Assembly: GCA_020632955.1 (NCBI GenBank)
Contig: JACKEO010000004.1
Location: 293,704 to 357,703 of the forward strand
Source of the DNA: Alphaproteobacteria bacterium
GTDB lineage: Bacteria > Myxococcota_A > UBA796 > GCA-2862545
DNA length: 64,000 bases
Direction: 5' to 3'
The notes beneath the pieces are model-generated. The model worked only from the letters and a program-made list of their open reading frames with translations, had not been told where the DNA came from and ran no database searches. Both the position numbers and the translations under genes were made by a program. Below, piece after piece: positions 8,526 through 16,593 of the stretch (its first letter is position 1; every line of letters begins with the position of its first letter).

Positions 8526-9212
8526 GTGCGCACCCTCGTCTCCCTGGCCCTGGTCGGTCTGTCCGGCTGCATCGTCCACATCGGCAGCGGCGACCTCGTC
8601 GACGTGGACCTGCCGGTCGACGCCTTCGACGCGATGGCCGCGGAGCAGGGCCTCGTGGTGCGCCACGTGGAGGGCGAGCGCGCCGTGACGGCCCACATCG
8701 ACGACAACCTCCGCGACCTGCTCGTGGTGGAGGTGGTGGACGGAGAGCTCCGCATGGGCTTCGGCGACCTGCCGATCCTCGTGGACCCCTCCGACGATGC
8801 GTGGATCGAGGTGGTGGCCCCGCCTCCCGAGCGCTTCTCCGCCTCGGGCGGCGCCTCGATCGACGCGGTGGGCGCGGGCGAGGTCGTGAGGCTGTCGGCG
8901 TCGGGTGGGGCCGGGATCGAGGTGGTCGTCACCGCCACCACCCGCGCCGAGGTGAGCGCGAGCGGCGGCGCCGACGTGACGTTGGGGGGCACCGCTCCCG
9001 CCGTCGACGTCGACGCCTCGGGCGGCGCCACCGTCACGTCCACGATCAAGGCCGGGAGCGCGTCGGTCTCGGCCAGCGGTGGCGCCCACGTCTCCGTGCA
9101 CGCCACGACCTCGGTGACGGTCTCGGCCAGCGGCGGGTCCACGGTGGAGGTCGCCGGCGACCCGGAGGATCGTGACGTCGACACGTCGGGCGGGTCCACG
9201 GTCACCTTCTAG
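8526..9212 (+). CDS. DUF2807 (auto-transporter adhesin head GIN domain) lipoprotein
   Basis: A 228-aa protein beginning with GTG, placed 5 bases after GGAGG. A lipobox (LVGLSGC) follows a short signal peptide. From about residue 30 the sequence matches the DUF2807 pattern: VDAFDAMAAEQGLVVRH, then a right-handed beta-helix built from repeated SASGGA / DASGGA turns (seven copies to the C-terminus). Such domains are exported and thought to act in surface adhesion or envelope stress, but their role is not established. The last turns end directly at the stop, typical for the family. The gene stands alone between a lipoprotein and a convergent two-gene module. Confidence 0.85.
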   Translation: MRTLVSLALVGLSGCIVHIGSGDLVDVDLPVDAFDAMAAEQGLVVRHVEGERAVTAHIDDNLRDLLVVEVVDGELRMGFGDLPILVDPSDDAWIEVVAPPPERFSASGGASIDAVGAGEVVRLSASGGAGIEVVVTATTRAEVSASGGADVTLGGTAPAVDVDASGGATVTSTIKAGSASVSASGGAHVSVHATTSVTVSASGGSTVEVAGDPEDRDVDTSGGSTVTF

Positions 9213-9234
9213 GTCGTCCGAACGTGTCAGCCGA

Positions 9235-9549
9235 TCAGAGGTCCAGTCCCTGGGCGTCGGCCTCCCGAGGCGTCACGCCGACGGCGACCGACACGGAGAG
9301 CATCTCCGGCGTGCCGAGCGCGCGCTCATAGGCCTCGAGGATGATCACGGCACGCTCCCCGTCCACGACCGAGTCCCAGGCGGGCCACAGCACGTAGACC
9401 CGCTTGTGGCTGGACAGGGCATCCTGGTCCTCCACGATGCGCGGAAGAGGCGGGAGGTCGCCCACGCCCCGCAAGTGGCGGCACAACTCCTCGACGAGGT
9501 CGTCGTGGTGTGGATGCGCGGAACGCAGCGACTTCCTCACGACCGGCAT
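9235..9549 (-). CDS. Small conserved-looking protein paired with HEPN-like gene
   Basis: This 104-aa soluble protein shows RVYVLWPAWDSVVDGERA then VIILEAYERALG and a C-terminal SVAVGVTPREADAQGL; it looks like a compact alpha/beta domain. I do not recognise a named family. Its ATG lies 7 bases after the stop of the upstream 178-aa HEPN-like gene, with AGGT as a possible ribosome-binding site, so the two are surely one transcript. The size, order and spacing are those of a toxin-antitoxin-like pair; that role is inference only. Confidence 0.7.
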   Translation of the reverse strand: MPVVRKSLRSAHPHHDDLVEELCRHLRGVGDLPPLPRIVEDQDALSSHKRVYVLWPAWDSVVDGERAVIILEAYERALGTPEMLSVSVAVGVTPREADAQGLDL

Positions 9550-9556
9550 CGGAACC

Positions 9557-10093
9557 TCACGCGTGGAGCGCCCGGTGGTGCCTGTCGAGCCAGTCTACCC
9601 CGGCGACGACGCGCTCCACGACGGCGACCGGCGTGTGTGGCGCCGCGTAGCGCAGGTCGATGCTCCAGTGGCGGGCGAGCAGCTCCACGCACTCCCCGAG
9701 CGACGCTTCGACGCGTGGCGACAGCGGTCGTCGGGCGGCCCGCCGCTCCGCCACGAGGATCTCGCTCCAGAACCGCAAGGAGTGGAAGCCCTGGTGGGAG
9801 GCGCGGACCCCGAGGAGCACGGCCCGCGCGGCCGTGGTCGCCAGGAGCGCTCGATCCAGGGGAGTGGCGGGTGGCTCGTCTCGAAAGCGGAAGTACGCGG
9901 TCTTGAGGCAGAGCTCCGCGTGGATGCCGAGGAGGTAGACGCACCCCGCCGCCCGACCCTCGCACCACAAGGCGGCCCCATCCCAGAGTCGCGCTTCGCG
10001 CGCGAGCTCCGCATCCTGGAGGGAGAGGCGCATGTTCCACCCCGACGACAGGGCCATGGAGGTAGCCGCGTGTGACACCCATGTGCGCTCCAT
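9557..10093 (-). CDS. HEPN-like helical protein, possible RNase toxin
   Basis: A 178-aa alpha-helical protein. The segment AAGCVYLLGIHAELCLKTAY resembles the helix GAxYLxGYAxExxLKA of HEPN domains, followed by FHSLRFWSEIL and, near the C-terminus, IDLRYAAPH, which has the R-x4-H spacing of catalytic HEPN RNases. Family knowledge: HEPN proteins often act as RNA-cleaving toxins or abortive-infection effectors with a small partner gene. A 104-aa gene follows after 7 bases. The start is uncertain: ATGs at 10093, 10057 and 10033 are in frame, and the last has GGGGTGG before it. The assignment rests on motif resemblance seen by eye. Confidence 0.62.
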   Translation of the reverse strand: MERTWVSHAATSMALSSGWNMRLSLQDAELAREARLWDGAALWCEGRAAGCVYLLGIHAELCLKTAYFRFRDEPPATPLDRALLATTAARAVLLGVRASHQGFHSLRFWSEILVAERRAARRPLSPRVEASLGECVELLARHWSIDLRYAAPHTPVAVVERVVAGVDWLDRHHRALHA

Positions 10094-10173
10094 GCCCGCC
10101 CGATTTCCCCGCGGCAGGCGCCCACCGGCATCCCCGATTCGCGGACCGGGTAGGGACGTTCTGGAGGATCGCG

Positions 10174-10998
10174 ATGCGACCCGGCTTCACCCCGCTCCTC
10201 CTCGCGCTCGCGGGCTGCCCCCACCGCGCACAGACACCCGCCGCCGCGCCCGCGGTGACCACCCTCGCTGAAGCCCCCCCGGCGCCCGCACCGCCACCGG
10301 CACCGCCACCGGCACCGCCCGCGCCCTTCGAGCCGCCGTCGGGGCAGGCCGCCGCGTGGTTCCACGTGGCGCCGACGCCGGCCGGAGACGCCCTGTACGC
10401 CGGCTGGGAGGCCGACCACCCCGCTCCCTGGGCGGTCTTCCCCGCGGCCACGCTCACGTCACTGCGCGCCGCCTACGACGAGGCCGGTGCGCGCCTCACG
10501 ATCCGCGCGGGCGACACCGACCTGCTCCTGCTGGACCGCCCAGGTGGCACGGTGCTCCGTGAAGCGCGCTGGCTCGGCCAGGCCCTGTCGCTCGCCGTCG
10601 ACGTGCAGGGCACGGAGGTGCCGCTGCCGCCCTGGACGCGCCCGTCGTCCGCCTACCGCCAGACCCGCTCGGACTGCGGCGCGCCCGATGCACCGATCGT
10701 CATGGGCAGCCTGGCGAAGGAGGGGATCGACACCACCGTGCGGTCTGCCCTGTCCAAGGTGCGTGCCTGCACCCGACGCGCGCTCTCCGGCACGTCGCAG
10801 CTCGGCGGCTACGTGGAGATGCGCTTCGTCGTCGCGCAGGACGGCCGGGTGAGCGAGGCCGTCGCCGTGGGCACCACCCTGGGCCGCCCCGACGCCGAGC
10901 AGTGCATCGCCGACGCGATCCGGGGGCTGGTCTTCGAGGAGCCGGCGGGCTGCGGGGTGGTGGTGGTGACCTACCCGTTCGTGCTCGCGCGGGACTGA
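10174..10998 (+). CDS. AgmX/PglI C-terminal domain lipoprotein
   Basis: A 274-aa protein. The ATG at 10174 follows GGAGG by 7 bases and starts a signal peptide with lipobox LLALAGC. Residues about 20-60 are Ala/Pro-rich (APAPPPAPPPAPPAP), a periplasm-spanning type linker. The C-terminal 90 residues (KVRACTRRAL, GYVEMRFVVAQDGRVSEA, then a Cys pair and FEEPAGCGVVVVTYPF) match the AgmX/PglI C-terminal domain common in myxobacteria, which is related to TonB C-termini. A second protein with this domain is at 34701-36041. The role may be in envelope or gliding-type machinery, but no partner genes are adjacent. Confidence 0.8.
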   Translation: MRPGFTPLLLALAGCPHRAQTPAAAPAVTTLAEAPPAPAPPPAPPPAPPAPFEPPSGQAAAWFHVAPTPAGDALYAGWEADHPAPWAVFPAATLTSLRAAYDEAGARLTIRAGDTDLLLLDRPGGTVLREARWLGQALSLAVDVQGTEVPLPPWTRPSSAYRQTRSDCGAPDAPIVMGSLAKEGIDTTVRSALSKVRACTRRALSGTSQLGGYVEMRFVVAQDGRVSEAVAVGTTLGRPDAEQCIADAIRGLVFEEPAGCGVVVVTYPFVLARD

Positions 10999-11048
10999 AC
11001 GGCGAGGATCCGGTCGAGCGCCACGTCCCGAACCGCCCGCCCTCACCC

Positions 11049-12122
11049 CTACCGCACCCCCCACCCCCGCTCCCCCAGCCACCCCGCCACCGCTTCCGCC
11101 ACCACCGCATTCCCCGCCGGCGTGTAGTGCCCGTCGTCGCGGAACCACGGGCCCTCGCGCCACGCGCCGCCCGGGCTCGCGGCCGCGAAGGCCGGCGTGG
11201 CGTCGAGGAAAGGGATGCCGGCCTCCTCGCAGGCGCGCGCCGTGCCCGCCTTGAGCGCGGGCTCGCTCTCGCGCAGGTGGGGCAGCCACACCAGCAGGGG
11301 CTGGCGGTCGTGGGCCTGCACCAGCTCCCCCCAGGCCTGTACGATCCGGTAGGGCACCGACGGGTCCTGCAGCTGCTCCTCGCCGCGCACGAGGCGGGTG
11401 GCCAGGAAGCGGGCGAAGCCCCAGGAGCCCGTGAGCGGCCGGTCGGGAGGGATGCGCGGCGGCACGGGCACGTTGGTGAGCACCAGCTCGCCGTCGACGA
11501 GCTGGAAGAGGGGACGGCCGTGGCCGCTCATCCAGCGGTCCTGCCGGGCCCGTCGCAGGTCGGCGTCGATGATCGCCATCACCACGACGTCGGCCTCGAA
11601 GGCCAGGCCGTCCTCCCGGTACCAGAGGAACATCTGGTCGACGCCGTAGGCCGACGCGCCCATGTTGACGACCTCGACGTCCTGCAGCCGGGCCTCCAGG
11701 AGCGCAGGCCAGGTGTCGGCGGTGGCCACGTTGCCGAAGGTGAAGGAGTCGCCCAGCGCCACCACGCGCCGCTGGCCGGCCGGCCGCGCCAGGGTGTGGT
11801 CACGCTCGCCGCGGAAGCCGTTCGCGTTGATCGTCCACACCACGTCGGGTCCGAAGCCCTCCATGGGCACCGACCGGCCGGGCGCGTGCTTCCACCCCAG
11901 CAGCGGGTCGTCCTGGTTGATCGGGTCCTCGCCCACCACCTGGGCCACGCCCACCTGGGCCACGCGCTGGCGCCACGCCCCCCAGGCCTCGCGCACCTCC
12001 CAGAGGAACCACGCCGCACCCAGGAGCAGGGCCAGGTCCACCAGCAGGATGACGGCCCGCGCCGCCCGCCGCGCGAGGGGCGAGCGCGCCTCCGGGGGAG
12101 GGCTCGGAGCGGGCGTGGACAT
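11049..12122 (-). CDS. Membrane-anchored SGNH/GDSL-family hydrolase
   Basis: A 357-aa protein with an N-terminal membrane helix (AVILLVDLALLLGAAWFLW, residues about 23-41) and a periplasmic SGNH domain. Block I is VVALGDSFTFG with the catalytic Ser; block V is FRDDGHYTPAGNAVVAE with the Asp-x-x-His pair. NANGFRGERDH and the GDSFTFGN form are typical of the AlgX/SGNH-like group found near polysaccharide acetylation or modification genes. It likely transfers or removes acyl groups on an envelope polymer (inference). The gene stops 28 bases upstream-facing from the PDZ gene's end, both on the minus strand, so it may be the distal gene of the RND operon. Confidence 0.85.
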   Translation of the reverse strand: MSTPAPSPPPEARSPLARRAARAVILLVDLALLLGAAWFLWEVREAWGAWRQRVAQVGVAQVVGEDPINQDDPLLGWKHAPGRSVPMEGFGPDVVWTINANGFRGERDHTLARPAGQRRVVALGDSFTFGNVATADTWPALLEARLQDVEVVNMGASAYGVDQMFLWYREDGLAFEADVVVMAIIDADLRRARQDRWMSGHGRPLFQLVDGELVLTNVPVPPRIPPDRPLTGSWGFARFLATRLVRGEEQLQDPSVPYRIVQAWGELVQAHDRQPLLVWLPHLRESEPALKAGTARACEEAGIPFLDATPAFAAASPGGAWREGPWFRDDGHYTPAGNAVVAEAVAGWLGERGWGVR

Positions 12123-12150
12123 CGCCGGACCCTAACGCGCGCCCGTGCGC

Positions 12151-13177
12151 CTACTCGAGGTCCAGGTCCTCGGGCTCCACCCAGGACCGCTCCACCTCCA
12201 GCTCCACCACGCGACCGCCGCGGATCACCTGCAGCCGCACGGTCTCGCCCACCGGGCCCGTCACGCGGGCGATCTGCTCGGGGAGACGCAGCCCGGACAG
12301 GGGCTGGCCGTCGGCGCCCACCACCAGGTCCCCTTCCCGCAGCCCCGCCAACGCCGCCGGGGTGCCCGGCGGCACGTCGGTGAGCACCACGCCGTCCGGA
12401 TCGCTGCGCACCATGGCGCCGATGCCCCCCACGTCCACCGCGGGCACGTGCAGCACGAGGTCCACGTGCTCCCCGTCCAGCGGCGCCAGCTCCACGGCCT
12501 CGGACTCGGCCACGAGCACCCCGTCACGACGCCGGGCCTGCACCACGCAGGAGCTCCCGGGCGGACGCTCCACCCGCACCACGCCGCCCTCGTACACGCC
12601 CGGCAGGCCGCAGCCCATCAGCTGCAGCGGGGCACCGTCGCGTGGGTCGTCCACGCGCACCGCGAGCGTCCAGGGCGCGGGCGGCGGACCCACCGTGCAG
12701 GTGGTGGACCGTCCCTCCCCGCTCCAGCGCAGCGTGTGGACGGCCTCCCCACCCCGACGGACCACGCCCTGGCGCGCCGTGCCCCGCGGCGAGAACACCA
12801 GGTCACCGCCCTGCTTCTCCAGGGCCACCGCCACGGGCAGGTCCAGCTTCCCGCCCTGCACGCGCGTGACCAGCTCCGCCGACCCGCCCTCGAACCCGCG
12901 CGGCACCGCGGGCAGACGTGGGGCACCTGCTCCTCCGCGACCGCCGGCTGCGAGCCGGCGCCACCGGCGCCGCCGCAGGCTCCTCGGCCCCGGCGTCCAC
13001 CTGCGGCGGCGTCGTGACCCGCACCGCCGGCACGGGCGCATCGACCACGGCAGGTGCCTGCCGCACGAAGGGTTCGGGCTCGTCCCCCGCCGGCAGCCAG
13101 AGCACCCACAGCGCGCCCAGCACCACGATGGCCATGAGCACGGCCACCACCCAACGCCCGTCGAGCCGGAACCTCAT
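12151..13177 (-). pseudogene. Periplasmic PDZ-domain protein of the RND operon, apparent frameshift
   Basis: The N-terminal part starts at the ATG at 13177, which overlaps the stop of the RND permease (ATGA). It has a membrane helix (WVVAVLMAIVVLGALWVLWL) and a Pro/Ala-rich linker. The C-terminal part is in another frame: about 200 residues of beta-rich sequence, then a PDZ domain (VVLTDVPPGTPAALAGLREG and DLVVGADGQPLSGL) ending at 12151. The total of 1027 bases is 3n+1, so one continuous frame is impossible. The switch must lie about 12900-12975, in the GC-rich linker. It could be an assembly or sequencing error, programmed slippage or a real mutation. An intact protein would be about 341 residues. 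Confidence 0.75.
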
Positions 13178-16100
13178 GCGCGGCGACCTCCCGTGGCCAG
13201 GGCGTACACCGCCGGCACCACGCCCAGCGTGAGCAGGGTGGACACGGTGAGCCCGCCGATCACCGCCACGGCCAGCGGACGTTGCACCTCGGCCCCGGCA
13301 CCCAGCCCGAAGGCCAGCGGCAGCAGCCCCAGCACCGTGGTGGACGTGGTGATGAGGATGGGCCGCAGGCGCATGGCGCCGGCGCGCTGCACGGCGTCGA
13401 GACGGTCGAGACCCTCGGCACGGCGACGGTTGATGGCGTCCACGAGCACGATCGCGTTGTTCACCACCACGCCCGCCAGCACGATCAGCCCGATGAAGGC
13501 CACCACCGACAGCGGCAGGCCCCACAGCGCGAGGCCCGCCACCACGCCCACGTAGGCCAGCGGCACGCTGAACAGGATCACCAGCGGGTGCACCAGGTGC
13601 TCGAAGGTGGACGCCATGATCACGTAGACCAGGAAGATGGCGAGTCCCAGCGCCAGCCCCAGCGAGGCCAGGGCGCCCGTGAGCTCGCTCGCCTGACCGC
13701 CCAGCTCCCAGGTGACGTCGTCGCCGAGCGCCAGGGTGGCCAGCGTGGCGCGGATGGCCTCGATGCCGGCCGACAGGTCGAGACCCGCCAGGCTGGCCGA
13801 CACCACCACCGCCCGCTGCTGGTCCACCCGCCGGATCTCGCTGGGCCCCACCGCCTCGGTGAGCGTGGCCACGGCACCCAGCTGGATGGGCGATCCGTTC
13901 GCCAGGCCCACGTCGATGCGCTCGAGGTCGGCCAGGGAGGAGCGCTCGGCCTCGTCGAGCTGCACCCGCAGCTCCACCCGCTCGTCGCCGCGGTGCAGCT
14001 CGGTGGCCACCACGCCCTGCACCCGGTCGCGCACCGCCCGCGCCGCCGTGGAGGTGTCGAGACCGAAGCGGGCCAGGCGCTCCCGGTCGTAGACGATGCG
14101 GATCTCGGGGTAGCCGCGCCCCAGGCTGGTGCGCACGTCGGCCAGCTCGGGCCGGGCACGCAGGGCCTCCACCACGCCGTCCCCCACCTCCCGCAGGCGG
14201 TCGAGGTCGTCGACGTGGAGCACCACCTCCAGCGGCGTGCGGAAGGAGAAGAGGGTGGGCCGCACCAGCTGGGCGTCCAGGTGCTGGACCCGCTCCAGCA
14301 GCGCGCGCACCTGCGTCATCACGGCCGCCTCGCGCTCGGCCAGCGAGCCGCCCGGCGTCAGCTGCACGCGCACCCGGGCGGTGTGCTCGCCCTCGTCAGC
14401 GTCCGCGTCGGCGCGCCCGTCGGACCCGATGGTGGCGTACACCACGTCCACGTCGTCCAGGCCGGCGATCTCCTCCTGGAGCAGCGCCACCACCCCGGCG
14501 GTGCGGTCGAGCGGCGTGCCCACCGGCAGCGCGAGCTCGGCGGTGAAGCGGCCCTGGTGCACCTCGGGCAGCAGCTCCGCACCCAGCCAGCCGGTGGCCT
14601 GCAGGGCCACCACGAAGAGCACCGCGCCCCCCGCCACCACCCCGGCGGGCGTCCGCAGCACGCCGCCGAGCGTGGCCTCGTAGGCGCCGGCCACGCGCAG
14701 GTAGACGGCCTGGAAGCGGTCGGCGAACCAGCCGGCGACGAGGCCCACGGGCCCCGAGACGGCCCGCCGTCCGCGCAGCGCGAGGGCCAGCGCCACGCGG
14801 GTGAGCCACCGCAGCGCCGCCAGGGTCAGCGCCCCGAGCACCTCCACCAGCAGGCGGGCGAGCAGGTAGGGCAGCAGCAGCCACCGCCACGCACGCGCCC
14901 GACACCACGCCAGCGCCTCGCGGAACGCGCCCAGCGGGCGCTGCAGCAGCCCCTCGGCCGCCGCCTCCTCGGCCGGCACCTCGGGCGGACGGGGGTCGAG
15001 CGCCGCCACCGTGGGCACGAGGAAGAGGGCCACCGCCAGCGAGGCCAGGAGCGAGCCCACCACCGCCAGCGACAGGTCGCCGAAGAGCTCGCCGCCCACG
15101 CCCTCGACGAAGCCGATGGGGGCGAAGACCGCCACCGTGGTGAGCGTGGACGCCACCACCGCCGCGGCCACGTCCTGTGTGCCCAGCACGGCCGCCTCGC
15201 GTCGCGGCCGCCCCTCGTCGAGGTAGCGCTGGATGCTCTCGAGCACGACCACCGCGTTGTCGACGAGCATGCCCACGCCGAGCGCCAGCCCGCCCAGGCT
15301 CATCAGGTTCAGGCTGATGCCGCCCAGGTACAGGGGCGCGAAGCCCACCACCACGCTCACGGGGATGGCCAGGCCGATGATGCCGGTGGCGCGGGCGTCG
15401 CGGAGGAAGAGGTAGAGCACCACCACCGCGAGCAGGCCGCCCAGCAGCACCGCGCTCCGCAGGTTGTCGATGGCCTCCTCGATGAAGGCCGCCTGGTCGT
15501 CGAGCAGGGCCACCCGCACGCCCTCGGGCAGCGTGGCGGCGAGGCCCTTCGCGGCCTTCACCTGGTCGGCCAGGGCCTGCTTGCGGGGACCGTCCTCCAT
15601 CGCCTCGAGCGTGGCCTCGTCCACGGGCGGCGTGCCGCCGAGCACCAGCCGCTTCACGTCGCGGGCCACGTCCACCACGTTCGCGTCGGCCTCCTTGAAG
15701 ACCTCCACCTCCACGGCCTCGGCGCCGTCGAGCTGGCTGATGACCTGGCGCTCCACGTGGGTCTCGCGCACCGTGGCCACGTCGGTGAGGGGCACGAGCA
15801 CGCCATCGGCGCGGCGGATGCGCAGGGCGGCGATGTCGTCCACCTGCTGCAGCTGCGACAGCGTGCGCACCAGGTACTCGGTGTCGCCCTCCAGCACGGA
15901 GCCGCCCGCGAGGTTGACGTTGCCCGCGTCGAGCGCCGACCGCACCTGGTCGGCCGTGAGCTGGCGGGCCGCGAGCCAGTCCTTGCGCAGCTCCACGCGC
16001 ACCTCGCGCTCCAGCCCGCCGCGCACGCGCACCGCCGCCACGCCCTCCATGGCCTCCAGCGTGCGCTTGAGCTCCTTGTCGGCCAGCGAGCGCAGCAGCA

Positions 16101-16590
16101 GCAGGGCCTGCTCCGGGGGGAGGCGCAGCACCTCGGGGTCGTAGGAGATGGCCAGCCGCAGGAAGGGCTCGAGCGAGGGGTCGTAGCGGAGCAGCAGCGG
16201 CCGGTCGGCGTCGTCGGGCAGGAAGGTGGTCTGCAGGGCCTCGCGCGCCGCCTGGGCGGCCGCGTCCATGTCGGTGTTCCAGTCGAAGCCGAGCACCACG
16301 TCGGAGCCCCCGGCCCGGCTGCGGCTCTCGAGCGTCACCAGGCCGTCGAGGGTGGCGAGGTTCTCCTCCACCGGGCGGCTCACCTGGGCCTCGACCTCCT
16401 GGGGTGCGGCGCCGTCGTAGGTCGTGCGCACCGTGAGCGTCGGGTAGGTCAGATCGGGCATCAGCTCGATGGGCAGGCGCTGGTAGCTCACCACGCCGAA
16501 GACCACGGCCGCGAGGAAGACCATCGTCATCGCCACGGGGCGGGCGACCACCTCGCCGAAGAAGCCGCCGGGCGCGGCGTCGGGCTCCAC
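13174..16590 (-). CDS. Efflux RND transporter permease (HAE1-like)
   Basis: An 1138-aa permease: N-terminal helix VAMTMVFLAAVVFGVVSY, porter domains, LALGVGMLVDNAVVVLESIQ and the mirrored second half ending at LGVVPAVYALATGGRRA. Start is GTG at 16590, 3 bases after the adaptor stop. The protein is about 100 residues longer than the usual 1030-1050; the excess sits between residues about 540 and 650 (RPLGAFREALAWCRARAWRW onward), rich in Leu/Ala/Arg, and could add membrane-associated helices between the two halves. It exports drugs, lipids or other compounds with the adjacent adaptor; an outer-membrane TolC-type gene is not in the window. Its stop is coupled to the PDZ gene. Confidence 0.93.
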   Translation of the reverse strand: MEPDAAPGGFFGEVVARPVAMTMVFLAAVVFGVVSYQRLPIELMPDLTYPTLTVRTTYDGAAPQEVEAQVSRPVEENLATLDGLVTLESRSRAGGSDVVLGFDWNTDMDAAAQAAREALQTTFLPDDADRPLLLRYDPSLEPFLRLAISYDPEVLRLPPEQALLLLRSLADKELKRTLEAMEGVAAVRVRGGLEREVRVELRKDWLAARQLTADQVRSALDAGNVNLAGGSVLEGDTEYLVRTLSQLQQVDDIAALRIRRADGVLVPLTDVATVRETHVERQVISQLDGAEAVEVEVFKEADANVVDVARDVKRLVLGGTPPVDEATLEAMEDGPRKQALADQVKAAKGLAATLPEGVRVALLDDQAAFIEEAIDNLRSAVLLGGLLAVVVLYLFLRDARATGIIGLAIPVSVVVGFAPLYLGGISLNLMSLGGLALGVGMLVDNAVVVLESIQRYLDEGRPRREAAVLGTQDVAAAVVASTLTTVAVFAPIGFVEGVGGELFGDLSLAVVGSLLASLAVALFLVPTVAALDPRPPEVPAEEAAAEGLLQRPLGAFREALAWCRARAWRWLLLPYLLARLLVEVLGALTLAALRWLTRVALALALRGRRAVSGPVGLVAGWFADRFQAVYLRVAGAYEATLGGVLRTPAGVVAGGAVLFVVALQATGWLGAELLPEVHQGRFTAELALPVGTPLDRTAGVVALLQEEIAGLDDVDVVYATIGSDGRADADADEGEHTARVRVQLTPGGSLAEREAAVMTQVRALLERVQHLDAQLVRPTLFSFRTPLEVVLHVDDLDRLREVGDGVVEALRARPELADVRTSLGRGYPEIRIVYDRERLARFGLDTSTAARAVRDRVQGVVATELHRGDERVELRVQLDEAERSSLADLERIDVGLANGSPIQLGAVATLTEAVGPSEIRRVDQQRAVVVSASLAGLDLSAGIEAIRATLATLALGDDVTWELGGQASELTGALASLGLALGLAIFLVYVIMASTFEHLVHPLVILFSVPLAYVGVVAGLALWGLPLSVVAFIGLIVLAGVVVNNAIVLVDAINRRRAEGLDRLDAVQRAGAMRLRPILITTSTTVLGLLPLAFGLGAGAEVQRPLAVAVIGGLTVSTLLTLGVVPAVYALATGGRRA

Positions 16591-16593
16591 GGG

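Noticed and set aside
9557..10457. Larger minus-strand frames around the HEPN-like gene
   Set aside because: They are other-frame readings rich in Gly/Ala/Arg across the AgmX-type gene; the 178-aa frame has the natural composition.
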